A stretch of DNA of 64,000 bases from Serinus canaria (taxonomy: Eukaryota > Chordata > Aves > Passeriformes > Fringillidae). The position numbers were made by a program, and so were the translations under genes. Numbering within the stretch: position 1 is the first letter of the stretch; every line of letters begins with the position of its first letter. Where the stretch lies: assembly GCF_022539315.1 (NCBI RefSeq), contig NC_066327.1, positions 16,702,834 to 16,766,833 on the forward strand, given 5' to 3'. Under the pieces are notes generated by a model. The model saw only the letters and a list, made by a program, of their open reading frames with translations. It was not told where the DNA came from and did not search any database. Positions 33,831-44,635 of the stretch are shown here, in pieces.

Positions 33831-36043
33831 TGGAATTCTTCCATCTCCCACTCAGCTGGGGGCACCCATGGCTGGGCCCCGCTGGGGATGCATCAAGGGT
33901 GGTGGAGGGGAAGAGTTAGTGCAGAGCTGGGGGGGCTCCAGCCCAACCCAGGGGATCACTCAGTCACTTCCCAAGCACTGGTTTTGGTGGACCCAAACCC
34001 AGAATTTCCCAGTGTTTTCCTGTGGCTGGGTGCTCTGGGTCGGCCCCAGCCCAGCTGCTGGGTCCCGAGGCCAGTGCTGGGGAAGGGGAGCGCTGGTCCT
34101 GCACAGAGCTCATCAGTACTGCAGCCCTAGGGTAGGAGGAGATGCAATAAGTGGTCTTTGTGGTGCCTGAAGCCTATAAGTGGGGTTGGGTTTTCTTTTT
34201 TTTTTATTTTATTTGGGTTTTTACTTTTTTCCCATTCACTTGGGATGGTTTGTTTTCCCTCCTCCCCAAAAAAATCTTTCTGTTCCAGAATTATGCACTA
34301 AGATTAGAGCCCCTTGGGCTGTGTGCTGCCTGCCCTGGGGCTTCCCCCACCTTTTAGGACTGGGTGAAAAATAAATTTCCACTTGATTTTTTTTTTTTTT
34401 TAATTTTGTGGGTTTTTTTTTTTACTCTAAAGGTGTCTTTAGCTCACAGTGCTCGAGTCTGCAGGAAGGTGGGTCGGGCACAGGGGCAGGTGAGAGCTCC
34501 CTCCTGATCTGCCTGAGGTCTGGATACTGACAGGGACATGGGGCAGGAGCAAAGCAATGCCCAGGCCCTGCTGCCAGGGAAGCCAGAGGTGCCCAGAGCT
34601 TTGCAGGAGCTGCCAGGGACTGGGGATCCCCCCTTTCCCAAGGATTGCCTTTCCATCCCAGCCATCCTGTGGAACCCCTCACACCCCAGCCCCCTGCAAG
34701 GGGATGGGCAGGAGAAACTGGGAGCAAAAGGGTTTATTCTGGTAGGCAATAAGTCAGGAGGAGATTTATTTTTTTAAAACTGTGTGAGTACAGAACGTGC
34801 CCCAGCCGTTTCCTGCAGGTGCTGTGGGCAAATGCTGAATGTGTGAAGAGTTTCTGATAAAATGCCCCTTTGCTTGTTTTGCACAGGTTTGCCCCAGAAA
34901 AACTCGTGGTTCAGGGGGGGCAGCAGGTTTCTGGCTGGAATCCAGCGTGTCCCTGAGGCTCCGCAGGGAGGAGCAAACGTTTCTGAGTGTGTGGGCTGAA
35001 TGCAGAGGACAATCCCAGGTTTTAGGTTGGATGCTGCCCCAAAGCAAAGGTTTCTCTCATTTCCTCAGCACGACTGAGGGCTGCACATCTTTCAGGAAGC
35101 AGCAGCTCAGTCACCTGGTTGCAGTCTTGGGTCTGGTCTCAGCTCTGCACCGTGCAAATGAGTTTTGTAATCGCAGATCTACACGGTTTTCTCCTTTTTT
35201 GGGGGATTTTTTTTTTCTTTCTGGAGGTCTGCTGAGTCCTGAGGTGCCAGTGTTGGAGCTGAACCCGACGCCTGTTCTGTTCCAAGTCCATCCCTGACAA
35301 TCTCAAGCAATACAGAGCCAAATGCAGCCTTGGGGTTTCATTTTGGGGTTTCATTCCTCTTCCCTCGCCCTCCCTGGGGCCAGGGGCAGCAGCAGGAGCT
35401 GGGGAGGGAGTGTGTGAGTGCATGTGAAAAAGAGAGAGAACAGTTCAACTGATGCATTTCTTCAGAAAGGTGTAAGAATTTCACCTAAAAAGGGGCACAT
35501 CTGCTTTGTTATTTATATAAAAAAGCTAAATTCTGTGGTTTTCTTCTTTTTTTTTTTTTTTTATGTAAAAGGACACTGCTCATAATTATTAGGGGCCAAT
35601 TCTGCCTCTGTTGCTCATGCTGAGTAAGCACTACTTAACTCTGCAATTTTCTACTTGCAGAGTAAGTAAAAGCAGCAGAATTGATCCCTCTATGATTAAG
35701 AATCGAGATTTTAGTATTTTTTTTTAATTGGTAGTGTTTTTTTTATATTTCACTTAATTTTTCCCCCAGTTCCGTTCTGTTGTGTCCTTATTTATGTAAT
35801 ATACTTTAACCTTAAGAGATGGCATGGATTCTTATGCCTTTCCTTTATTATTATTGTTATTATTTTTAAAAAAGAAAAGAGATTTATTTCTAGTGTGATT
35901 TAACTGTCTACCTTCTAAAATGAGAGAACGTTTTCTTGTATTTTTACATTGTCAGATTCTATAGTTTCATAGATAATTTAACCAAATCGCTCAATGTATT
36001 CTCTATATCTATCCAGTGGGTATAAAAGTTCTATTTTAAATTG

Positions 36044-36148
36044 TGTAAATACTTCAGAACTGGCTTCTTTTTCCAGACTCCCCTGCCGTGGAGTTTCTTG
36101 TTTACATCAAAAAGACTGTAGAATCTCTACGCTCATGTACTGTAAATA
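36044..36148 (+). promoter_or_regulatory. Two Pumilio-type elements near the poly(A) signal
   Basis: TGTAAATA occurs at 36044-36051 and 36141-36148. Both fit the PUM consensus UGUANAUA and lie within 125 nt of the AATAAA of PPARGC1B. Pumilio proteins repress or destabilise mRNAs through such sites. Confidence 0.5.
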
Positions 36149-36167
36149 GTGAAGTGATCTGCCTATA

Positions 36168-36173
36168 AATAAA
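36168..36173 (+). terminator. PPARGC1B: PPARGC1B poly(A) signal
   Basis: A canonical AATAAA ends the AT-rich 3' UTR. Downstream sequence turns to GC-rich, repeat-like intergenic composition within about 60 bp, supporting transcript termination here. Confidence 0.75.
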
Positions 36174-36199
36174 CGATAACATATATACTATAAAGTGGA

Positions 36200-38780
36200 A
36201 AGAACAAAAAAAGGAACCAGTTTGTGCTGCTGTACTTTAGTTTTTAGTGCAAGTCTGCTCGGGGTGAGGTGTTCTGCTCTGCCTGGCTGGCAGTGGGGCT
36301 GTGCCAGGGCCAAGGGGGTGGCAGAGCCTGCCAGCTGCCAGGGATGCAGCTCCTGCCTGGGAATATCAGTCTGATGCTATTTTAAGTGTGCCTTCTAGTT
36401 TAAGTCATGCAGGAAAAACCTGGGCTCTGCCCTTCGAGTAGTGCCACTGCCACGGGACCCCTCCTGAAGAAACTCCTCAGATGGAGAGGGTGAAAAATGA
36501 AGCTGGGCATGCTCCTCAAAATTTCTGGAGTGGAGTAAAGAGAGCAGGAAAAAAGGAAAAGACTGCAGGTGGTGATGCAGCAGCTGTGCAGCTGAGGCTG
36601 GCAGCTGGAGAGCCCCAGGAGAGCAGAGCCAAAGCGCTCTCCCAGGGGCACGGCGGTGTCCGGGTGTCCTGGTGTCCTGGTGTCCTGGTCCCTGGGGCAG
36701 TCCAGGCTGTGGGAGGGATGTTTGGAAGGCAGGGGCAGGCCCAGCACGGGCCCAGCGCCCCAGGGCACACAGGAGCCCTGTGCCAGCCATGCCCAGTGAG
36801 GGCTCACCAGGCTGGAGGGGTGGCACTGGTTTGATCCAGACCATGGATCAGTGAAGCTGCCGGGCTGGGGGATCCCAGCAGCCCCCAAGGAGCAGCTCTG
36901 CGAGGTGCTGAGCTGGGCCAGCTGCTGGTTTTGCTGACTGGCACCAATTCAGGCAGCAGCTCTGCACCTGTCTGTCTCCAGCACATCCCTGGGAGCCCGG
37001 GGTGGTCCCCCAGGCTGGGCACAGAGCTGGAACCTGCCTCCCAGCCCAAAGCCAGCCCCTCATCCCTGCCACTGCTGCAGCCAGGGTGCAGAGCTGATGG
37101 GAAGCTCATTTCCTGCTGCTTTCCACAACCAGCAGGCTTCAAGGCCACCAAAGAGGAATGTTTTTCTGAGATGTATCAGGCACTGTCATGCCAATAGTGC
37201 CCAGACAGATGAAAACATGAATTTGGAGGGGGGAAATGTGGGAATGCAGCAGGGACAGCCAGTGATGGGGTGCCCAGGGTGGGCACATGTGGAGCAGAGA
37301 CACAGGAATGGTTTCCCAGGAGGGAGAGGGGCACACAAGGGAAGGGCCTGCAGGGAGGGACAGAGCCAGGGCTGATGTTTGTCCTCCCAACCTGACCTGT
37401 GCCTCCAACCCTGCATTCCCAGGCAGCTTCCTGAAAATAAAGCACTGCTCTGTTTATTGACTATGATTGTTTCTTGAGGATAATTCCTGCAAGCAGACCT
37501 ACAATCTGTCTGAAGGGATGGTGAATGTTGACATCAGTTCAGCAGTTCCCTTGGTCCCAGCAATTACTTCCAACCATTTGGGATAAATCCCAGCCGGCCT
37601 GTTTTTATTTTGGCAGAACTTTGTGATAAAACAGCTCCTTTTCACACAGACAGGCGCTGTTTTGGAGTAGCTCATGTGGCTGCTGGAGGGGAGGGGTCAG
37701 TGTTATCTAACTCCATGCACAGTGTGCCTCGTGGAGGGGAAAATCAGTCACTCGGGAGTGATTGTGAACAGGGACAGCTTTGGTCGTGCCCTGGGCTGGC
37801 TGGCACCGGGCAGTGTGGGCAGCACACCCCAGGCTGCTGTTCCTGACCAGTGTGGAATGCCCACTGTGGACATCATTTCACTGCCTGCTGAGCTGTCCTG
37901 GGCTGCTTTCTGGAGTCTCAGCTCCCTCCTGTGCCCTCAGCAGTGGCAGCTGACACCAAATCCTGCCTGGGCTCTGCTGGCACAGGAGCTGCCTGGCAGG
38001 GACCTCAGCTTTGGGCCACACAAGCTGTGCCCAGGGGTTCTGCAGGCTGCACGTCAGGTAAGCCACACAATTGCCCACTCAGGGTTTATCAGTCCCAGCC
38101 TCTTGTCCAGCTTCATCCAGGAGGCTTTGCAGAAGGGAGCAGCTTTGGTTCCTTTGCTCTCTGGCTGCTGCTCCAGCTGTCCCAGCCTCCCTGCCCACAA
38201 GGATTCTTCCCAGATTTCCTTCCTGCCTCATTTCCTGACCCATCACAGCAAGGCTGGACCTTCTGCCATGCTGCTCTTGAAGTGTCCAAGCTCCCAGCCT
38301 CGAGCTGCTGCGAGGAGATTGACTTGCTGTCGCTGGGGAATTAAACTCTCTAACACTGTAATTTCAATATTTGAAACTGGCATTTCTTTATTTCAGCCCC
38401 AGGCATGCGGGGCATAACTCCCTATTACACACACCACACCTGGCTGACCGACCAGCTGAAATCTAATGCAGCTTTTACAGATCCAATACATTTCCCCAAA
38501 ATCATACCTATATGCTAAACACTCCCTGAATTTTCTGCATGCTTAAATCACTTCTCAGAGTTTATTTTCATTGGAGCAGGGTTCTTTTCAGGGTCTTGGC
38601 TAGTCGTTTGGTGAACATCCCATTTCTCCAACGATTCTTTTTTGGTCAGAGCACTCCAAAAACGTTTCTTCTCTTTGAATGCACCCCATTGCTGTGGTCA
38701 GACCAGGTTATTGGTTCTTACCAGCCTTGCTCAGGCTCACAGCCTTTCCGGCTGGGATAACCGCTTGCACACGGGACAAA
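36200..38780. other. Intergenic region between PPARGC1B and the TRIM gene
   Basis: No gene was recognised in this 2.6 kb. It contains a short ggtgtcctggtgtcct-type repeat near 36660 and an isolated AATAAA at 37436 without a convincing transcript. In mammals this interval holds PDE6A on the opposite strand; no PDE6A-like exon was seen on either strand. Confidence 0.65.
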
Positions 38781-38801
38781 GCCCTGTCCGGTAAACCGAA
38801 A

Positions 38802-38810
38802 GGAATTTCC
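38802..38810. promoter_or_regulatory. NF-kappaB-like site upstream of the TRIM gene
   Basis: GGAATTTCC is a 9-bp palindromic kappaB-type motif about 240 bp upstream of the TRIM start codon, embedded in accgaaaggaatttccaaga. A chance match is possible for so short a motif. Confidence 0.35.
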
Positions 38811-38992
38811 AAGAGTTAATTAAATATTTATTGTCATAACTTTTTATTGTCAACACCGGGACAGTCTCAGCCCCTGCCCACGTGGGCCCGAGAGGCAGGA
38901 AGCTGGAGAGAGGAGGGAAGAGCCTCCCTTGGAAGGGGGAGGAGGCAGCACCTTTAGCCCGGGGTGAAGCGCGCTCCTCTGCCCTGCCCGCC

Positions 38993-39008
38993 TTCACTTT
39001 CGTTTCCC
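38993..39008. promoter_or_regulatory. Interferon-stimulated response element (ISRE)
   Basis: TTCACTTTCGTTTCCC reads GGGAAACGAAAGTGAA on the other strand. That contains two GAAA half-sites spaced by two bases, as in the ISRE bound by IRFs and ISGF3. It lies about 40 bp upstream of the TRIM ATG, the position expected in a core promoter or 5' UTR of an interferon-stimulated gene. Confidence 0.7.
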
Positions 39009-39047
39009 AGCAGAGATTCCCTGTCAGCCCTGCCCGGAGCTGGAGGC

Positions 39048-39656
39048 ATGGCCCAGGCCATGGCCGGGCTGGAGGAAGAGCTGACCTGTCCCATCTGCCT
39101 GGACATCTACAAGGATCCCACGAGCTGCGGCTGCAGCCACAGCTTCTGCAAGGACTGCATCAAGCAGGCGCTGCGGGGCCAGCAGAGCCCGGCCCGCTGC
39201 CCGCTCTGCCACTCGCCCGTCGGGGAGCTGCGGCCCAACTTCCACCTCCGCAACATCGTGCAGAGGTTCGTGAATGCTCCCGAGCACCAGGAGGAGGAAA
39301 AGCAGGACGGGCAAGGCAAGGAGACGGCGGAAAGCTCGGAGCAGGCGGGGGAGGTGCTGCTGTGTGATTCCTGCCTCCAGGAGCCGCAGCCCGCGGTGAA
39401 GACGTGCCTGAGCTGCGAAGCCTCGCTGTGCCAGGCGCACCTGAGCAGGCACAACAGCAGGAGCGGGCAGAGGAGCCACGTGCTGGTGGAGCCCTGCGAT
39501 GGGCATCTTCTGGCGGAGAGGAGATGCTCCCAGCACGGCAAACTGCTGGAGTGCTTCTGCGAGAACGACTCGGAGTGCATCTGCGTCCTGTGCTCCCTCA
39601 TCTCGCACAAGAGCCACAAGATCATCAGCTTGGAGGAGGCTTTCAGCGAAGCCCAG
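39048..39656 (+). CDS. TRIM gene exon 1 (RING and both B-boxes)
   Basis: 203 codons from ATG to CAG, donor gtaaga, phase 0. It starts [20 protein letters not shown] and ends [11 protein letters not shown]. All RING and B-box zinc ligands are present. A single exon holding RING and B-boxes is usual for this TRIM class. Confidence 0.92.
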
Positions 39657-42600
39657 GTAAGAGGCTGCTGGGGACGGTGGCACTGGCCCGGATTGCGCCA
39701 GGAAAACCCCAGAGAGACGCCCAAGGCACAGGGGCAGCGCCTGAGTTTGAGAGCATGGGGCTAAATTGCAGTCCTGGGCTTTAATTCTGAGTTTTGTCCC
39801 GGATTCTCTCTGGCTTTGGCCCTTGAGATATCAAACAAGATGTTATAAACGCTTTTTTCCCCTTCTGAAGGAAGAGTTTGGCCAGACTGGTGGGACTGAG
39901 TGCTCCTGCAAGGTTTTAGTCCTTGGTGCACCTCCAAGGCAAAGATGAGCCTGAGCTGCACTTATGCAAAGATAATTAATGACAGAGTAACAGAAAGAAA
40001 GGTGCCAACAGGGGAAATAGCTTTATATGCGGCTAGTGCACATGAACAGCTTTCAGCTTCAAATTGTCCTGATTGTCCTTGTAATTGTGGCATTGTCCAG
40101 GGATAAAACATTCCAGTGAACCTTTATCTACTGATTCGTCCTGAGAGCATGCAGTGAGCAGACCTTTTGCAAGTCTGAAACTGGTGATCTCATGCGTTAT
40201 GCCAGTCCTCTCCTGATATCTCCTTCCTGTGTTATTTGTAGGTATCTTTTGATGGAATTCTGAAAACACTGAAAAACCATGAAGCTGCCGTGGATAAAGC
40301 CATAACAAAACTGATGAAACAAATGGAGAGACTAAAGGTTTGTCTCAAGGTCCCATATCACCTTGGGGTCCTTGCTTACTGGTAAATAATGAGATAAAGT
40401 TTTCTTTGGCCCTTCCCCAGATCATGGATTCTGAAGCTTTTTTAGTTCCTGGGTGGTTTCTCATGTATTTTTGAGATTTCTTCTTTGAGGAAGGATAATG
40501 CAGAATTTTCTTAACAGTCTGGGAGGTCCATTCTTAGTTAAGCTTGAAAGTCTGTGCCTCCTGATGAGTGGCTGTTGTGTGGCTTTTTTATGTTTCCAAC
40601 CTTCAACGTTAAGTTACTTTTTTAATCCCAGAAAAAAGATAAATTTTTTTTCTGAGTAAGAGCTAACGTGGAAAATGTTCCTTACAAATTTGAAATTGTT
40701 TTCTTAATAGATTGATGAGAACCAGCGGAGGGAGCGGCTGGAGAGCCTGTTCAAGGAGATCTATAAGGAGCTAGAGAATAAAAGAGGGGAGGTCCTGAAA
40801 AGTCTCAGTGACTATATGGAGGAACAGTTTTTTAAGATTCAGACAGAGTTGAATAATCACAAGAGGATGAAGGATTTGGCCAGCCAGGATGTTCGGGAGC
40901 TGGAGGCTCTGAGGAGTCAGAAGGACACACTTCTTTTCACCAAGGTACCTATCAGCATCCCCCTTCCCAGGGACACACAGCTCCAGGGCTGGCCTGTGCC
41001 TGCACTGTGCTGATTCTGCTTTCAAAATGTCTTTACAGGCTTTTTCAGCGATCAAAGGCAGGTAAGCTCTTCCTGAGGTTCAATATCTTTACTGCCAATG
41101 TGAATGAGGGACGGAGCTCTCTCGGTGAGTTCCAGACAGCCTAAGGCAGGGCTGGGGCTGTGCTGGAGGGCAGGGAGCTCTGCAGAGGGATCAGGACAGG
41201 CTGGATCCATGGGCCAGGGGCAGCAGTGGGAGCTCAGTGAGGCAAAGGGCCAGTCCTGCACTGTGGTCACAACAATCTCCTGAAGTTCCAGGCTGGGGAA
41301 CAGTGACTGGAAAGGTGCCTGGCAGGAAAGAAACTGGGAATGCTGTTCAGTGTTGGCTGAACATGAGCCCAGGTGTGCCCAGCTGTGCCAGAGGCCAATG
41401 GCACCTGGGCTGTCTCAGCACTAGTGTGGCCAGCAGGAGCAGGGCAGGGACTGTCCCCTGTGCTGGCACTGCTGAGGTGACACCGTGAGTGCTGTGTCCA
41501 ATTCTGGGCCCCTCATGGTGAGAGAGACATTGAGGGGCTGGAGCGTGCCCAGGGAAGGGAACGGAGCTGGAAAGGGTCTGGAGCCCCAGGAGCAGCTGAG
41601 GGAGCTGGGAAGGGGCTCAGCCTGGAGAAAAGGAGGCTCAGAAGGGCCCTTGTGGCTCTGCACAGCTCCTGCCAGGAGGGGACAGCCGAGGGGTCGTGTT
41701 CTGCTCCAGGGAACAGGAGGAGAGGGAACGGCCCCAGGCTGGGTCAGGGGAGTTCAGGGTGGGCACAGCAGGAATTTCCCCATGCAAAGGGTGCTCAGGC
41801 ACTGGAACTGCCCAGGGAGGGTTGGATCCCCTTCCCTGGAGTGCCCAAGTAAGGGCTGGAGGTGGCACTCGGGGCTCTGGGCTGGAGACAGGGTGGATGT
41901 TGGGCACAGCTGGGACTCGATGGCCTTAGAGGTCTTTTCCTACCTCTGTGATTCTGTGGTTCTGTGATTCCTTCTGCGTGTTTTAGGAAATGCCAGCCAC
42001 TTCCTAAAAGGGAAAGTTTGTCAAAGCCACCCATTCTTGTGGATAAAGCAACACAAAATGATATTATGAAACTTTTCCAGAAATTCATCTCAAACATGGA
42101 AATGCTCTTTAAGCAGCCATCATCCTGGGCATACGAAGCAGCACAGACTGGTAAGTGCTCATTTCACCATGTCAAAAGCAAATGGGGAAGTCAATAAAAC
42201 ATCTTTAAGAAAGATGAGGCACCGAGTACACTGAGTACCTCTAGAAGTGCTGATTCCTTACATGTGTGCTTATTTGCACATGTGTCTGCAGCAAAGAGAG
42301 CTGGTCCTGGCATTCAGGGTTTTGGGGCATGCCTTGAATGCACCTTGCTAAACCAGGCTATGGATGAAGAGGTTGGGAAGTCCCAGGAGTTTTGTGGGAG
42401 GATTAAGAGAAGATAATAGCAATACCTCTGTGGCCTCCCTTTGATTCAAGGGGAAAGTTGAGAACTCATCCCAGCAGCAGCAGGGTCGGACATCTCTTCC
42501 TGTGTAAATCCTTCTACTCCTTTGCAATGCTTTGCAAGCTTAGTCTGCAGTCCCAGAGCTGTGCACAGTGGACACTTGTCTGACTGAATTGGTGAAATTA

Positions 42601-42803
42601 GGGTTCCCTAGGTACTGCTCTCTGGATGTTGCTTCAGCCCTTGCTAGCAGCGGGCCTCGGGTCAGGACAGAGGCAGACTCCAAATGTCCACAATTATCTG
42701 GTAATCAATGCATTTTTTCTCTTTAGGTCTTGTGCCATTTAGTGGTGGTACAACATACCATGGATCCACATATGGATCTACCTTTCATTTTCCTTACAAC
42801 TAG
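39048..42803 (+). CDS. TRIM-family RING E3 ubiquitin ligase without PRY/SPRY
   Basis: A six-exon gene encodes 400 aa; exons are 39048-39656, 40242-40337, 40711-40944, 41039-41061, 41987-42150 and 42727-42803. Exon sizes of 96, 234 and 23 nt are the classic TRIM coiled-coil exons. Residues 14-54 form a C3HC4 RING (C14, C17, C27 or C29, H31, C34, C37, C51, C54). B-box1 spans about 106-144 (C106, C109, C120, C123, C128, H131) and B-box2 about 160-190 (C160, H163, C179, C182, H187, H190). Residues ~204-313 are a coiled coil. Instead of a B30.2 domain it ends in a short unrecognised tail containing [17 protein letters not shown]. It should act as a cytoplasmic ubiquitin ligase, perhaps antiviral given the ISRE upstream. 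The ATG at 39048 has G at -3 and +4; an in-frame ATG at 39060 is the alternative. The exact orthologue is not recognised, so no symbol is given. Confidence 0.88.
40242..40337 (+). CDS. TRIM gene exon 2 (96 nt, coiled coil)
   Basis: Acceptor tatttgtag, donor gtttgt, phase 0 both ends. It encodes [20 protein letters not shown] and ends KQMERLK. The 96-nt size is diagnostic of TRIM genes. Confidence 0.92.
40711..40944 (+). CDS. TRIM gene exon 3 (234 nt, coiled coil)
   Basis: Acceptor ttcttaatag, donor gtacct, phase 0 both ends, 78 codons. It encodes heptad-rich, charged helix ([20 protein letters not shown] and onward), ending [10 protein letters not shown]. Confidence 0.92.
41039..41061 (+). 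CDS. TRIM gene exon 4 (23-nt micro-exon)
   Basis: Acceptor ctttacag, donor gtaagc; phase 0 in, 2 out; encodes AFSAIKG and part of R. The 23-nt size and phases are canonical for the family. Confidence 0.9.
41489..41973 (+). mobile_element. CR1 LINE 3' fragment (~485 bp)
   Basis: It matches remembered CR1 ORF2 and 3' sequence: gtgtccaattctgggcccct, then ggagcgtgcccag, agcctggagaaaaggaggct, aggcactggaactgcccagg and ctcgatggccttagaggtct. It ends in the octamer-like tail gattctgtggttctgtgatt. A 5'-truncated copy lies in TRIM intron 4, ending only 13 bp before exon 5. Confidence 0.92.
41987..42150 (+). CDS. TRIM gene exon 5
   Basis: Acceptor gtgttttag, donor gtaagt; phase 2 in, 1 out. It encodes [20 protein letters not shown], then a helical [16 protein letters not shown] segment and ends AAQT. 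A B30.2 linker would normally follow at this place. Confidence 0.85.
42727..42803 (+). CDS. TRIM gene exon 6 and stop codon
   Basis: Acceptor tctctttag; phase 1 in. It encodes [20 protein letters not shown] then FPYN and stop TAG (42801-42803). The Gly/Ser/Thr/Tyr-rich tail is not a PRY/SPRY domain. The polypyrimidine tract (ttttttctctttag) is good. Confidence 0.78.
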
Positions 42804-43810
42804 CCTAACGAAATACAAATTCAGTGGGAATCATAATGATAACACTCATAGAAAGGAGGGAAGAGAGAAAACCCAACCAAAATTATCAATGCGCAGCATG
42901 ATTGCTCCCCCATCACCTGCTCTCTGATGTCCAGCCACTGTTCCCGAGCAGCAATTGGCTCCTTGTGGCCATCTGCCCCCAGTTCATACACTGGGCGTGG
43001 TGTTCTGTGGTGTGGAATGTGCCTTTGGCCACTTTGGGTCACCAGCCCCAGCCATGCTCCTTCCCAGCTTTTTGTGACCTCCTCGCTGGCAGAGCACGAG
43101 GCACAGAAAGCTCCTTGGCTCAGCTGCTCAGCCACAGCCAAACCGTCGTTGTGTTACCAACATTATTCCCTACTGAACCCAAAACTGTACCAGCTGCTGA
43201 GAAGAGAATGAATTTTAAGGAATGGAGTTCTCATGATTAGAATGACTCCCAGTCCAAACCAGGACAGGACTCCAATGCACACAGTGCCATCCCAGAGCTG
43301 CTGGGAGGAGGATGCCAGCAATGAGAGCTGCTGGAAGCTTGGAATTGTTTGTGCCTGGTTTGAATGCTGCCTCTGTGTGTTCCTTAGGTCAAAGATAATA
43401 ATGGTAGAAGAAACACTGTCTTTTCATGACGCGTCTGTCAAGGCTGGACATCCTGCTAAGAACTTCAGACTTAGAGAGACTGGAACCATCCCTTTCAAGT
43501 CTTCCATCCATGCTGCCATCAGTGTGATGAAGCTCCTGTTAGTAATGTGGTTACAAGGTGTTGTTTCGTTTTTTCAGGCCTAGAAGTTGTGAGCCTTGCT
43601 TGGAGGCTGTGCTAAGCTGGCACATCAGAAGCTGGATTGTGGGCTGCTGTGAGGGGGTGTTTCACAGCCCCCTGCCTCTTCCTGCAAGAGCTCCTGTTTT
43701 ATTTGTTCTGTTAATCACAATGGAAATACCATTAAGTTGGGCATTTTTGCTCTGCTGTTTTAAGTACTGTGTTAAGGTTCATGTTAATAAAGTCATGTTA
43801 TTAGTTTGTT
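42804..43810 (+). other. TRIM gene 3' UTR with poly(A) signal at 43786
   Basis: About 1 kb after the stop leads to AATAAA at 43786-43791, followed by gtcatgttattagtttgtt (U/GU-rich). A possible acceptor cttag near 43388 is not needed for the coding model. No conserved coding was recognised here. Confidence 0.6.
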
Positions 43811-44078
43811 AAACGCAATGGCAGTTTATTTTATCTAAAAGTTGACAGCACAACATTAACTGCTACAGAACTAGACAGCAGTGATGCTGATCTTTGCTCT
43901 GAGGCAGCAGCTTTTGCCTCTGCCGCCTCTTTCCATCCTGCACATCCAGTGGGATGGAGGGAACATTTCTCTGCCTGTCCTGGGGCAGAGGAAGGGGCTG
44001 GAGGGGGAGGGCTGGCAAGACCCGGGGCTGGCTGCCTGCCTCTGGTTTTAGTTTCTGTTCTGTGCTCCTGATGCAGCC

Positions 44079-44471
44079 ATGGCAAAAGGGATGTGGAGGG
44101 GCTGGAGGCCCTTTATCTGCCCCATCTGCCTGGAGCTGTCCCAGGAGCTGCGGGCACGGCCTCTGCCAGCTGGGCACTGAGGAGGTGCCGTATTCCCAGG
44201 CCCTCTGGCCGACCTGGGTTTCACCTTGGAGCTGCACAACAGCTTCAAGCTGCACAACATCGTGGAGGCGTTCAAGGACACCCCTTCCAAAGCTCCAAGA
44301 GAAAGCCTCCAGCAGTTTCTCCTGACTGACATTTGGTCTCACAAGGAAGAAGACCTGGCAGTTGTCACCAAGGCAAGGAAGGAAATGGAACAGAAGAGAG
44401 ACCAGGCTGAGCAGAATCTTCAGGCTTTGCAGATGTTAAAAGAGCAACCAGATATTTTCCTCTTCTTCAGA
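44079..44471 (+). pseudogene. TRIM pseudogene exon 1 (RING remnant plus coil)
   Basis: The stop at 44178 interrupts an otherwise continuous frame. After it come LELHNSFKLHNIVEAFKD and KEMEQKRDQAEQNLQALQML, ending FLFFR before gtaagc. Relative to the intact neighbour it has lost the B-boxes and the intron between coiled-coil exons, so it is internally deleted. Confidence 0.65.
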
Positions 44472-44612
44472 GTAAGCAGTGGTATTCTGCTTTTCTTCAA
44501 GGATCTGCCTATTTCTCAGCCAGGTGACCTTTCTGAAAATCACACTAATGATTTTTTTCCTTTTTTTCCCCTTTTTTTTCCTTTTTTATTTTTTTTACAA
44601 TCCTCTTGGTAG

Positions 44613-44635
44613 GATCTGAAAGTAGTCACAGACAG
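44613..44635 (+). pseudogene. TRIM pseudogene 23-nt exon
   Basis: Acceptor cttggtag, donor gtatgt; exactly 23 nt; phase 0 in, 2 out; encodes DLKVVTD and part of R. Size and phase equal the 23-nt exon of the intact neighbour. Confidence 0.6.

Larger units (their letters stand above)
31640..36195 (+). other. PPARGC1B: PPARGC1B 3' UTR
   Basis: After the stop codon about 4.5 kb runs to the AATAAA at 36168. Several parts look conserved and AT-rich (31980-32160, 33040-33130, 33640-33740 and 35450-36190), separated by GC-rich patches including a CpG-rich one near 33180-33460. Another AATAAA at 34370-34375 could give a shorter form. UAUUUAU-type elements occur near 35509 and 35789. Human PPARGC1B also has a multi-kilobase 3' UTR. 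The exact cleavage site was not determined. Confidence 0.8.

Noticed and set aside
37436..37441. AATAAA as the real end of the PPARGC1B transcript
   Set aside because: The 1.2 kb before it is GC-rich, repeat-like intergenic sequence unlike the AT-rich conserved 3' UTR that ends at 36168; a rare long form is not excluded.
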